31,661 bases of DNA from CAZSNT01 sp964607765 (GTDB lineage Bacteria > Verrucomicrobiota > Lentisphaeria > Oligosphaerales > JABHEG01). The DNA is taken from positions 1-31,661 of the forward strand of contig CAZSNT010000122.1 of assembly GCA_964607765.1 (NCBI GenBank), in the 5' to 3' direction. The notes under the pieces were generated by a model that saw nothing but the letters and a program-made list of their open reading frames with translations, was not told the DNA's origin and ran no database searches. The translations under genes were made by a program, and so were the position numbers. Shown here one piece after another: positions 7,304-16,157 of this stretch. The stretch's first letter is position 1, and the number at the start of each line of letters is the position of its first letter.

Positions 7304-10300
7304 TCAGAACAGCACGGACATGTTGCCGGCGAATGTGTGCACCTCGGTGTGGTCCCCGAACAGGCCTTCGTAGCTGAGGCGCAGGCTCAGGCGATCGATG
7401 CCGATGAGTTCGATGCCGGCGCCCACGGGGAAGACCGAGTCGTCGCTCTCGAGCGTGACCTCGTAGTCGCCGGCCCCGGCCGGGGAGCCCTGGAAGTGCG
7501 ACTCGAACCCGATCTGGTCATCAAACGCGTAGCGGAACCCGCCACTCACATAAGCGCGAAGCGCCACGCCGGTGGTGACCTGCCCCTCAACGCCCAGTTC
7601 CAGCGCCGGTTCCACCGTGATCCACATCTCGTCCTGGTCCACGCCCTGCACGTTGAAGCCGGCCACGCCTTCTTCCTCGAAGCTCTTCATGTACAGATAC
7701 GTTCCGTTGACGTCCAGGGCCGGTTTGATGTAAGCGACGCCGAAGGACTTCGGGGCGGCGACGTGGAAGCGGGCATTGGCGTAATAGTGGTCGCTGTCCG
7801 ACTCCGCGGTTCCCGGCGGAATGAGTTCGGCCACATCCCGTGTCATGTCGACCTGGCCATACCCGACGTTGAGCGCGTAGCCGAACATCGGCGTGCACGT
7901 TTGATTCACCAGCGACTGCTGCCCGGGTGCCCGCCGGGCGCGGGGATCGTACATGTACAGGTCTCCCTGATGCTTGAAGGCCGCACCCAGATGAAAGCGT
8001 TGCCCGTCGCCTGTGGCGTGCCCTTCCACCTCGATGTCCGATTGTTCGTAAGCCCCGGCCAGGCCCAGAACCGAGTTCGGTCCGGTCACGTACTGCACGC
8101 CGATGGCGCCGCCCTGGGCGTCTTCAGTGAAGCCGAAGTTCTCGTCGCAGGCTTCCCGCTCCTGCTCGGCGCCGAAACCGCTGATCCAGACCGTTCTGCC
8201 CTGGGCGACGAACCGGTTCGCGCCGGCGGTTTGCCGTGACGCCAGCAGCGTGTCCGAGAAGCGCCGCGCCGACAGGAACGCGCTCTGCATCACGCTCAAG
8301 TAGGGCTCGGGCGAGATGCTGTCGTAGACCTTTCGGATCTGCTCCGCGTCCTGCAGGTTCCCGAGCCAGGCCAGAATGATGCCGAGCTCGTCCGCGCCGC
8401 CCACACGCAGGCACTGGTTGAAGTGGTGTCCGATCGCGGCCTGATTCGATGTCTCCGCCGGCGCCTCAAAGCGCGGGTCAATGGTCAGCAGAAGATCCCT
8501 GCCGTCGACCTGCAGGCCGTAATCGATGACTACCGTGTCCGTCACTTCCGCGCCGCTGTTCACCACGCCGCCGCCGGTCAGGATGAATGGGGCCGGGATG
8601 ATGTTGATCAGGTTAAGCAGTGTGGGCGTGATAGTGCCGTCCACATCGGCCGTGCCGCTCACGTTCAGGCGATCCGAGGGCGAGTTGAAGCTCATGTCGA
8701 TGGTCAGCAGCCCGTTGTTGTCCTGCACGAAATCGCCGGTGATGTCCACCTCCTGTGCCACGGATGTGTCGCTGGGATAGACCTCGGATTTCTCGCCGGG
8801 CTGCAGGTTCCCGCTGTTGTTCAGCAGGCCGCCATTCAGGTCGATGGTGTCGCCCGTCTTGAAGAAGCCCGGCAGTTGGTTGTCGAACCCGTTCGTGCCT
8901 GTGCCGAGGGTCACGTTGCCGAGCACGGAACCGGTGTTGTTGACCTGGTCGTTTCCCGTGCCGCCGTCCACGGCCAGGTTGCTGGCGGCGGTGAGTGTCT
9001 TGGTGTTGTTCAGCACGTTGTTCAGGCCGCCGTCGAACCGGAACCCGGACCCGATGCCGTCGCCGCCCACGATTTCGCCGTCGAGCGTGACGGTCACGTT
9101 ATCCGCGCCGTCGGCGGCGCTGCTCTGGGCCACCACGGCGACCGAGTTGCTGCCCAACATGGTGATGTTGCCCGTGTGCGTCACCGTGACCTTGCCGCCT
9201 ACGCCCGTGCCGCCGACCGAGCCCATGTGCGACAGACCCGTCATGTCGCCGAGCACGCCTCCGCCGCCTCCGACCGACTGCGCCACAATGCCGATGCAGC
9301 CGCTGCCTTTGAGCGTGATGTTCCCTGTGCTGACCACGGTCACGTCGCCGCCGTCGCCGTCGTTTCCGCCGTTCGGGTTCAACGACGCGTCCACGCCGAA
9401 CTCGTCCACACCGATTGTGGTGTCTCCCGCGTCGCCGCCGCCGCCTCCGACCGACTGCGCAAAGATGCCGTAGGCGCCGTAGCCCTCGGTGGCGATGTCG
9501 CCGTTGTTCGTCACGCTCACGTCGCCACCGTCGCCCGAGTTGCCTCCCGCGCCCCCGAACGAGAGCGTGCCGGCGTTGGCGATGCCGCCCTTGCCGCCCT
9601 GACCGCCGCCGCCGCCCACGGACTGGGCGAACACGCCGTAGGCGCCGTCACCTTTGGTCAGGATCGAGCCGTTATTGGTGACCGTCACCGCGTCGCCTGC
9701 GCCCGATGCGCCGCCCTTGCCGCCGATCCCCAGCGAGATGGTAACCATCTCCTCGAGGCCGGCCTTGATGTCGCCCTTGGAGGTTCCGGCTTTCACTGCG
9801 CTCGTGATGTCGCCGCGCTTGTCGCTGAGACTGTCAGTGTTTGCCGAGCCGCCCACGCCGCCGCCGCCGCCGATGGACTGTGCGAAGATCCCATAGGCGA
9901 GTGCACCGTTCGTCTCGATACTCTCGTTGTTGCGCACGGTTATCGCGCCGCCGTCACCGGCAGCCGCGCCGCTGCCGCCGATGGCGAGCGTACCGGTAGA
10001 TGCCGCACCGCCCATGCCGACTTGCCCTCCTCCGCCGCCGATGGACTGCGCGAAGATCCCGTAGGACGCGTCTCCCACACTCTTGATCCGACCGTCGTTG
10101 GTGATGTCCACCGTGCTGCCGTCGCCCGATGCGCCGCCGCCGCCACCGATCGAGAGCGTGGCGTTTATCGTGTTCCCGTCTTCCAGCAGCGTGGCCAGGT
10201 CGTCGCCGCCGATGCCCGTGCTGCCGCCCGAGCCTCCGCCTCCGCCCACCGACTGCGCGAACACCGCGTGCGCGACGTCACCAACCGTGTCGATGGCGTG

Positions 10301-13300
10301 GGTGTTGCTCACGGTCACGCTGCCGCCGTTACCCGCCGCGCCGCCGCCGCCGCCAACCGCGACCGTCATCTCGAAGCTGTCCGGACTTCCGCTTCCGCCC
10401 GCGCCGGCCGCCGTCGCTCTCTCGCGCTGCAGCGTGAAGCCCTTGGCATAGCCGCCGTCGCCGCCGCCGCCACCCACCGATTGCGCGAAGATGGCCGAAG
10501 CGCCGTCCGCATTCGCCAGCAGCGTGTTGTTGTTTGTTACGCTGACCGCGCCCGCGTGGCCGCCCGTGCCGCCGCTGCCGCCCAGGGTCACGGCAATGGT
10601 CCCCGTCTTGGTCGCACCGGTCGCCGCCGAAGCGGCCAGGCTCGCGCCGCCCGAACCGCCGCCTCCGCCCACCGATTGCGCGAACACCGTGTGCGCGTTG
10701 AAGCCGTGGCTGGTGATCTCGCCGTCATTCGTGACAAACACATTGCCGCCCGTGTTGCCGCTGCCGCCCGTACCGCCCATGGCGAAGGACAGGTTCAGGT
10801 TCTCGCTGCCGTGGCTTCCGGAGCCGGCGCCGCCTCCGCCACCGCCTCCACTGTCACCCCAGACATGCTGGCCGTAGGCGTCCTCCTCGAACCCGGCCAT
10901 GCCGCCCGTGCCTCCTCCTCCTCCGACCGATTGCGCGAACACTCCCGCGGCCGATTCGCCGCGGGTCACGATCACGCCGTCATTGTCCACGGTCACTACG
11001 TTGCCCACGCCGCCCGTGCCGCCCGTGCCGCCCAGAGACACGCTCAATTGCACGGATTTGGACCCGCCCGCGGCCATGGACCCCGACGCGCCGCCCACGC
11101 CTCCTCCTCCGCCCACGGACTGCGCCAGCACGGCGTGCGCGCCCGCACCCGTCGTCTCGAGTGTGCTGGCAGTCGCAACGTCCACGATCCCGGCGCTGCC
11201 GCCCGTACCGCCCGAGCCGCCCAGGCTCAGGCCCACGTTCAGGCTCTTCGAGCCGCTGGCTGCCAGCGTGAACGCGGAGCCGCCGTCACCGCCGCCGCCG
11301 CCCACCGACTGCGCCAGGATGCCGTACGCGTCGTTGCCCTCTGTCTTCAGATCCACGCCCGTGGCGCTGGATACATTGACCGCGCCGGCCGTGGCGCCCG
11401 TGCCGCCGTCCCCGCCCAACGCCACGCTGACACTGGCGCTCTTTTCCTTGTTCGCGGCGATGGTGAACGCGCCTGCCCAGCCGCCCGTGCCGCCTCCGCC
11501 GCCGGCCGACTGCGCGGCCAGAGCGTGGGAGCGGTCGCCGTCCGTGTCCACGTTGGCCTGGTTCGTCAGACTCACATTACCCGCGGCGCCGCCCACACCG
11601 CCGCTGCCGCCGAGCGCCACGCCGATGCCGACTGTCTTGCCGCCGCTGCTTGCACCCGTCATGGTGCCGGTGACGCTGCCGCCGCCCGTTCCGCCGCCGC
11701 CGCCCACCGACTGTGCCAGGATCCCGCGTGACGCGTCACCTGTCGTGCTGATCCAGCCGCTGTTCGTGAGCGCGACCACGCCGCCGCTGCCGCCCGGCCC
11801 GCCTGTGCCGCCGAGGCCGATGTTAATCGCACCGGCCGTCTGTGTCGAGGCCGAGAAGCTGAATGCGCCGCTGAACCCGCCGTCGCCTCCTCCCCCGCCT
11901 ACCGACTGCGCCAGCACCCCGTGGGCTGCGCCGGCTTGCGTCTGGACGCGACCGGACTGCGTGACGCTGATGCTGCCACCTTGGCCGCCCTTGGCTCCGT
12001 CTCCCCCGAGGCTGACGCCAATGGCGACAGCGCCCGTGGAGCCCACCGCCGCGCTCCCGGTGAGGCTGAATCCGCCTGAACCGCCGCCACCGCCCACCGA
12101 CTCCGCGTAGAGCCCGTGCGCGGAGGATGCGTTTGTGGTCAGGGCGCCGCTGTTGCGGACCGTGACGCTGCCTCCGTCGCCGCCCGTCGCGCCGCTGCCG
12201 CCGACCCCGACGCTGATCGCGCCTGCGCCCTGGCCGCCTGCGCCCGACACTGCGACAGAGCCGCCGCCGTCGCCTCCTCCTCCTCCGGCCGACTGCGCGA
12301 GGATTGCGTAGGAGCCGACGCCTTGCGTGGTGATTGCTTCGTCGCTGACTACGGTCACGCCACTGGCGTTGCCGCCTTCACCACCCGAGCCGCCGATGGC
12401 GATCGCGCCGGACACCGCGACCGGGCCGCCGCTGACTGCTGCCGCCACGCTTTGGCCACCCGAACCCCCGCCTCCGCCAATCGACTGCGCGAACAGCCCG
12501 TGCGAACGCATCCCTTGCGTGGTGACCGTATTGCGCGAGATCACCTCGACCGACTTGCCGTCGCCGCCGTCACCACCCGAGCCGCCGAGCGAGAAGCCAA
12601 CCGCGCCGAATGCACCGGCCGTGCCACTCACCGCACAGCCGCCTGCGCCTCCGCCTCCACCCACTGACTGCGCAAACACGCCGTGAGCGCGCTCGCCTGT
12701 TGTGCCCAGAACGCTGTCACTGGTCACGTCGACAGCGCCACCGTCTCCGCCTGCGCCTCCGCTGCCACCCACCGAGACGGCGCCGAACGAACCGAGCGCC
12801 GCGGCAAATCCGCCATCGCCTCCGCCTCCGCCCACCGATTGCGCCGAAATCGCGCTCGAATCCGCGCCCTGCGTGGTGATCTGTCCGCTGCTGTTCACAT
12901 CCACACGGTCAGCATTGCCTCCTCCTCCGGCCGAGCCGCCGATGGCGACCGATCCCACGCCGCCGGGTATGGTCCCCGCGACTACACCGCCTCCGCTGCC
13001 TCCTCCGCCACCGACGGACTGCGCGAACACGCCTTCGGAACGCTCGCCCGTGGTGCTGATGGTGCCGGTGTGCGTGACCTCGACGTCGCCGGCTTTGCCA
13101 CCCCCGGCCCCGGATCCCCCGATTGCGACCCAGCCTCCTCCGCTGCCCCCGCTGCCCCCGCCGCCACCGATGGACTGCGCAAGCACGGCTGCCGCGTCAG
13201 CGCCTTCAGTGGCTATCGTGCCCGAGTTCGTTACCTCGACGTCGCCGCCGTTGCCCGCGCCGCCTCCGCTGCCCCCAATCTCCACGGCCGCGCCGCCACT

Positions 13301-15652
13301 GCCTCCCGCGCCTCCGCCTCCCCCGATCGACTGCGCGAAGACGCCCCGTGCCTCATTGCCCCGCGTCGTCACGGTCCCGGAGTTCTCCACGACAGCAGGA
13401 GAGCCGCTGCCGCCTCCGCTGCCGCTGCCGCCGATGTTGACCAGCCCGGCGCCACTGCCGCTGGCCGAGCCCCCACCCCCGCCGACGGACTGGGCACGCA
13501 GTCCGTCAGCGCGGTTGCCGACCGTGTTGACCGTGCCGCTGTTGTTCGCCTCCGCCCAGCCTCCGCCGGCGCCTCGCGAGCCGCTGCCACCCAGCGCAAC
13601 CGCGCCGCCGGTGGCCCCGCCCGTGCCGCCTCCGCCGCCTATGGACTGCACAAGAACGCCGTGTGCGTCTTCGCCAGAGGTGTTGATTGTGCCCCGGTTC
13701 TCGCCTTGGGCCGTGTCTCCGCTGCCGCCTCCGCCGCCCGAGCCGCCGATCGCAACGCCGGCGCCCACGCCGCCCGCCGCGCCGCCGCCTCCGCCGATGG
13801 ATTGGGAGAGCAGCCCGAACGAACGGGCACCCGCGGTCGTGATGTCCCCCGTATTCACCACGTCTGTCCTGCCGCCCTTGCCGCCGCTGCCTGCCTTGCC
13901 GCCAACGGCGACCAAGCCGCCGGTGTCTCCCGCTGCGCCGCCTCCTCCGCCGATGGACTGGGCAAACAAGCCGTGTGAGTCCCCGCCCCCCGTCTCAATC
14001 TGAGCGTCGCTGTTCACGTCGACTGTGCGGCCGTCGCCGCTGCCGCTGCCGTTGCCCCCGATCGCGACCAGGCCGGCGCCGCCCGCGGACGAACCGCCGC
14101 CGCCGCCGATTGACTGCGCCAGTGTGCCGTGCGAGGCTGTGTTGCGCGTCTCGACCGTGCCGGACACGTCCACCTCCACTGTTCCGCCATCGCTGCCTTC
14201 CCCGCCGCCAGAGCCCAGGGCGACGAGCCCCGCGCCGCTGCCGCTGGCGCCGCCTCCTCCGCCCACCGACTGAGCCAGGATCGCATGCGAGTACTGCCCG
14301 TACGTGTCAAGATCCGCGTCCGAATCCACTACTACCCGGCCGCCTCTGCCACCCGAAACGCCGTCGCCGCCGTTCGCGACCAGGCCTCCGGCATCACCAC
14401 CCGTGCCGCCGGCGCCGCCGAAGCTCTGCGCCAGGATCGCGTAGGAGTCTTGGCCCTGCACCTCGATGTTGCCGTCATTGTCTACTTCTGCCGTGCCGCC
14501 GTGGCCGCCGCGGCCGCCGTCGCCGCCCTCGGCATCGACCCCGGCTGCCGCGCCGCCGTCGCCCGCGTTGCCGCCAATGCTCTGTACCAGGATCCCGTGT
14601 GAGTTGTTCTGCGTCGAGGTCAGCGTGCCGGTGTTCGTGACCTTGGGCGAACCGCCGCTTCCGCCGTTGCCGCCGTCGCCGCCGTCGGCCGTGACGCCGT
14701 CGGCCTCGCCGCCGTCGCCGCCCGAGCCGCCTTTGGCACGGGCCCAGAGCACATGCGTGTCCGCGGCGCTGCTGGTCAGGTTGTCACTGTTGCTCAGCGT
14801 GAAGGTCCCGCCGCTTCCGCCATTTGCACCGTCGTCACCCTCCGCGTCGAGCCCGATTTTGTCGTCACCGTCGCCGCCGCTGGAACCATTGTCCGACTGA
14901 TACTTGACGGCACTCGCGCCGCGCATTACTGCCGCAGTTCGTGGTTGGGCAGACGCTGCAGTGGGCCGCAATTGCGCCCCGGGCAGCATCCTCTCCGAGG
15001 ACGCGTCGGCAGAAGCGGCGGGCTGCGGCGGAGCGGCTCGCGCCGCGGCCACCGTCTCGGCGCTGCCGGACGCGGCCTGGTTCGAGGCGGACCGCACCCG
15101 GACCAGCTGCCCGGCAGCGAACTGGGCGAGCAGCGCCTCGGTAGGGGCGTTGTTTCGGCTCTGGCCAGCGCGCGTGGCGTCGGTACCCTTACGGACCAAG
15201 TGGCCCGTCGTTTTCCCTGAAGCGTCCGCCTCGCCGTCTGCCCAACTCGCGGTGATCACCTCGCTGGAGATGTCGACGGCGCCCGAACGGGTCAGCACGA
15301 TCATCCTGTCCCCCGCACATCGGAGTCGTCCGAAGACGACTTCACCCGTGCTCAGCTGGTAGAAGCGGCTCCGCTGCACTTCCCAGGAGAGAACCTGGCT
15401 GTAGTCCACACCACGTGTGCCGCGCAAAGGCGTGTACAGGGTCACTGCGCGCCAGTCGAGGGCCCGCACCTCGCCTTGGAAGCTGGCGCCGTCACGAGTC
15501 AGCATGGCGACGGGAGTGCCTTGGGGCAACTCAGGCAGGATCTCGATTGCCCACACGGCCGGGCACTGCAGGGCGCACAGCAACGCAAGAACAGAAACAG
15601 CGACGGGATGGCGGGCCCCGGCTCTGGCGGATTCGCTAGAGAGACTGCGCAT
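7304..15652 (-). CDS. Giant glycine-rich autotransporter, paralogue A
   Basis: Type V secreted surface protein of 2782 residues. ATG 15652 has GGAGA nine bases upstream. Parts in order: signal peptide (1-35, cleavage after VWA); two short beta modules with 'DG..xG' patterns (47-92 and 97-137) like those preceding DUF481 domains; an Ala/Ser-rich linker (about 140-250); a passenger (about 284-2185) with about 30 copies of a 'hGhhAQSVGGGGGxGG...GGSGG...VTNxGxIxTxG' unit; a pre-barrel beta region with LTIDMSFNSPSDRL (about 2185-2400); a helical linker (about 2400-2480); and a beta-barrel (about 2487-2782) ending in Phe, as expected for BAM recognition. The passenger should form a long beta-solenoid on the cell surface. 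The ligand is unknown. It is the downstream member of a tandem pair. Confidence 0.9.
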   Translation of the reverse strand: MRSLSSESARAGARHPVAVSVLALLCALQCPAVWAIEILPELPQGTPVAMLTRDGASFQGEVRALDWRAVTLYTPLRGTRGVDYSQVLSWEVQRSRFYQLSTGEVVFGRLRCAGDRMIVLTRSGAVDISSEVITASWADGEADASGKTTGHLVRKGTDATRAGQSRNNAPTEALLAQFAAGQLVRVRSASNQAASGSAETVAAARAAPPQPAASADASSERMLPGAQLRPTAASAQPRTAAVMRGASAVKYQSDNGSSGGDGDDKIGLDAEGDDGANGGSGGTFTLSNSDNLTSSAADTHVLWARAKGGSGGDGGEADGVTADGGDGGNGGSGGSPKVTNTGTLTSTQNNSHGILVQSIGGNAGDGGAAAGVDAEGGDGGRGGHGGTAEVDNDGNIEVQGQDSYAILAQSFGGAGGTGGDAGGLVANGGDGVSGGRGGRVVVDSDADLDTYGQYSHAILAQSVGGGGGASGSGAGLVALGSGGGEGSDGGTVEVDVSGTVETRNTASHGTLAQSIGGGGGSSAGGAGLVAIGGNGSGSGDGRTVDVNSDAQIETGGGDSHGLFAQSIGGGGGAAGDTGGLVAVGGKAGSGGKGGRTDVVNTGDITTAGARSFGLLSQSIGGGGGAAGGVGAGVAIGGSGGGGGSGDTAQGENRGTINTSGEDAHGVLVQSIGGGGGTGGATGGAVALGGSGSRGAGGGWAEANNSGTVNTVGNRADGLRAQSVGGGGGSASGSGAGLVNIGGSGSGGGSGSPAVVENSGTVTTRGNEARGVFAQSIGGGGGAGGSGGAAVEIGGSGGGAGNGGDVEVTNSGTIATEGADAAAVLAQSIGGGGGSGGSGGGWVAIGGSGAGGGKAGDVEVTHTGTISTTGERSEGVFAQSVGGGGGSGGGVVAGTIPGGVGSVAIGGSAGGGGNADRVDVNSSGQITTQGADSSAISAQSVGGGGGDGGFAAALGSFGAVSVGGSGGAGGDGGAVDVTSDSVLGTTGERAHGVFAQSVGGGGGAGGCAVSGTAGAFGAVGFSLGGSGGDGGDGKSVEVISRNTVTTQGMRSHGLFAQSIGGGGGSGGQSVAAAVSGGPVAVSGAIAIGGSGGEGGNASGVTVVSDEAITTQGVGSYAILAQSAGGGGGDGGGSVAVSGAGGQGAGAISVGVGGSGATGGDGGSVTVRNSGALTTNASSAHGLYAESVGGGGGSGGFSLTGSAAVGSTGAVAIGVSLGGDGAKGGQGGSISVTQSGRVQTQAGAAHGVLAQSVGGGGGDGGFSGAFSFSASTQTAGAINIGLGGTGGPGGSGGVVALTNSGWISTTGDASRGILAQSVGGGGGTGGGSVTGTMTGASSGGKTVGIGVALGGSGGVGGAAGNVSLTNQANVDTDGDRSHALAAQSAGGGGGTGGWAGAFTIAANKEKSASVSVALGGDGGTGATAGAVNVSSATGVDLKTEGNDAYGILAQSVGGGGGDGGSAFTLAASGSKSLNVGLSLGGSGGTGGSAGIVDVATASTLETTGAGAHAVLAQSVGGGGGVGGASGSMAAGGSKSVQLSVSLGGTGGTGGVGNVVTVDNDGVIVTRGESAAGVFAQSVGGGGGTGGMAGFEEDAYGQHVWGDSGGGGGGGAGSGSHGSENLNLSFAMGGTGGSGNTGGNVFVTNDGEITSHGFNAHTVFAQSVGGGGGSGGASLAASAATGATKTGTIAVTLGGSGGTGGHAGAVSVTNNNTLLANADGASAIFAQSVGGGGGDGGYAKGFTLQRERATAAGAGGSGSPDSFEMTVAVGGGGGAAGNGGSVTVSNTHAIDTVGDVAHAVFAQSVGGGGGSGGSTGIGGDDLATLLEDGNTINATLSIGGGGGASGDGSTVDITNDGRIKSVGDASYGIFAQSIGGGGGQVGMGGAASTGTLAIGGSGAAAGDGGAITVRNNESIETNGALAYGIFAQSIGGGGGVGGSANTDSLSDKRGDITSAVKAGTSKGDIKAGLEEMVTISLGIGGKGGASGAGDAVTVTNNGSILTKGDGAYGVFAQSVGGGGGQGGKGGIANAGTLSFGGAGGNSGDGGDVSVTNNGDIATEGYGAYGIFAQSVGGGGGDAGDTTIGVDEFGVDASLNPNGGNDGDGGDVTVVSTGNITLKGSGCIGIVAQSVGGGGGVLGDMTGLSHMGSVGGTGVGGKVTVTHTGNITMLGSNSVAVVAQSSAADGADNVTVTLDGEIVGGDGIGSGFRFDGGLNNVLNNTKTLTAASNLAVDGGTGNDQVNNTGSVLGNVTLGTGTNGFDNQLPGFFKTGDTIDLNGGLLNNSGNLQPGEKSEVYPSDTSVAQEVDITGDFVQDNNGLLTIDMSFNSPSDRLNVSGTADVDGTITPTLLNLINIIPAPFILTGGGVVNSGAEVTDTVVIDYGLQVDGRDLLLTIDPRFEAPAETSNQAAIGHHFNQCLRVGGADELGIILAWLGNLQDAEQIRKVYDSISPEPYLSVMQSAFLSARRFSDTLLASRQTAGANRFVAQGRTVWISGFGAEQEREACDENFGFTEDAQGGAIGVQYVTGPNSVLGLAGAYEQSDIEVEGHATGDGQRFHLGAAFKHQGDLYMYDPRARRAPGQQSLVNQTCTPMFGYALNVGYGQVDMTRDVAELIPPGTAESDSDHYYANARFHVAAPKSFGVAYIKPALDVNGTYLYMKSFEEEGVAGFNVQGVDQDEMWITVEPALELGVEGQVTTGVALRAYVSGGFRYAFDDQIGFESHFQGSPAGAGDYEVTLESDDSVFPVGAGIELIGIDRLSLRLSYEGLFGDHTEVHTFAGNMSVLF
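9110..14800 (-). repeat. Passenger repeat array of autotransporter A
   Basis: About 31 coding units, 50 to 90 residues each, are recognised by the core AQS[VI]GGGGG. The first two and the last (VAVVAQSSAADGADN) are degenerate, as expected for capping turns. Units carry an alternating Gly-rich turn and a V-T-N-x-G-x-I strand pattern. Three units are widened by non-glycine inserts, including NTDSLSDKRGDITSAVKAG (about 9785-9850) and FEEDAYGQHVWGDSGG (about 10845-10900). The minus strand is very G-rich throughout because of the Gly codons. Confidence 0.9.
15232..15547 (-). other. N-terminal double beta module of autotransporter A (domain)
   Basis: Just after the signal peptide, residues 47-92 read VAMLTRDGASFQGEV...VDYSQVLSWEV and residues 97-137 read FYQLSTGEVVFGRLR...GAVDISSEVITASW. 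Both follow the pattern L-x-x-G-x-x-x-x-G-x-L, then a hydrophobic strand, then G-x-V/I-x-x-x-x-V, like small SH3/Sm-like barrels found before DUF481 outer-membrane domains. This module is not a usual part of autotransporters. It is conserved in paralogue B. Confidence 0.55.
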
Positions 15653-15761
15653 TGTCCATGGTCTCCATCAGGGCGCGAGCACGCGCGTGCAACGGGCACA
15701 ACGCACGCGCATGCCGGCCAACAAGGGGTAGTCGCGCGGTTGCCACACGGGCACAGCGCAC

Positions 15762-15819
15762 AGCCCCAGTAACCACATAACCTCCAAAACTCCGCCGTGA
15801 ATCCAGCAATTCCCGCGCC
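15762..15819 (-). promoter_or_regulatory. Conserved upstream block of autotransporter A, sigma54-like
   Basis: On the minus strand, GGCGCGGGAATTGCT (15819-15805) has GG and GC separated by exactly ten bases, as in -24/-12 promoters. It is followed by TGGATT, a T-rich stretch and TGTGGTTA (15777-15770). The whole block aligns with 24735-24791 upstream of paralogue B with at most a one-base offset. The sigma54 reading is inference; the conservation is seen directly. The transcript would start near 15794. Confidence 0.4.
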
Positions 15820-15924
15820 TCTGTGATGTTCGGCCTCAGTTTGCCTGTTCCCGGCCAATACGTTACGCAGGCCGGATCTGGCCAGTGACCCGTAGCTGGG
15901 TAGCTGGGTTGGGTGCGGGCCATC

Positions 15925-15960
15925 CTACACGTTTTGGAGCCCGGTCTCCAAAAAGTGTCG
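15925..15960. repeat. 36-bp palindromic element, copy 1
   Basis: CTACACGTTTTGGAGC (15925-15940) and TCTCCAAAAAGTGTCG (15945-15960) form arms around a 4-bp CCGG centre, with a few mismatches. The same 16-4-16 structure is at 24895-24930, also upstream of an autotransporter gene. The lack of a following T-tract argues against a standard terminator. It is probably a dispersed extragenic palindrome or a binding site. Confidence 0.75.
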
Positions 15961-16157
15961 TTTCCGGGAAACGTGTTGGCACGCGTCCGCCCGGCCTCTC
16001 TGGTGCGGCCTGGGGATCATGCCGTGGAAGGCCCGGCAAGGTAGTGGGGAAGGGGACGGCACGACAACCGGTACAGGCGGCCGGCGGGGAAGGGCGCAGC
16101 GCCCCGCTCCGGGAGTCCACGGGGCTCGGTGTCGCGTGCGCGGACCGGCGAGCCGAC

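Larger units (their letters stand above)
15653..16157. other. Intergenic region between the two autotransporter genes
   Basis: These 505 bp hold no credible gene. Reading on the minus strand from the stop of paralogue B, there is a GC-rich hairpin-forming stretch without a T-tract (about 16084-16107, containing GGGCGC-A-GCGCCC). A 36-bp palindrome follows (15925-15960), then a short TAGCTGGG repeat (about 15893-15909). Next comes a block conserved upstream of paralogue B (15762-15819), and finally a leader of about 140 nt with GCACGCGC-type repeats. Paralogue A therefore seems to have its own promoter rather than depending only on read-through. Confidence 0.6.

Noticed and set aside
6954..7377. 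Small overlapping frames repeating MSLMLPEDRDS
   Set aside because: They are translations of the 142-bp repeat with no ribosome-binding site.
8423..11731. Open plus-strand frame of 1102 codons opposite autotransporter A
   Set aside because: The product is an Ala/Arg/Val/His-rich low-complexity sequence that mirrors the Gly repeats on the other strand. It has no domain, signal or ribosome-binding site.
9110..14800. Collagen-like or PE-PGRS protein
   Set aside because: Glycines are not in a strict G-X-Y pattern, there is no PE domain, and a clear signal peptide plus C-terminal beta-barrel mark an autotransporter.
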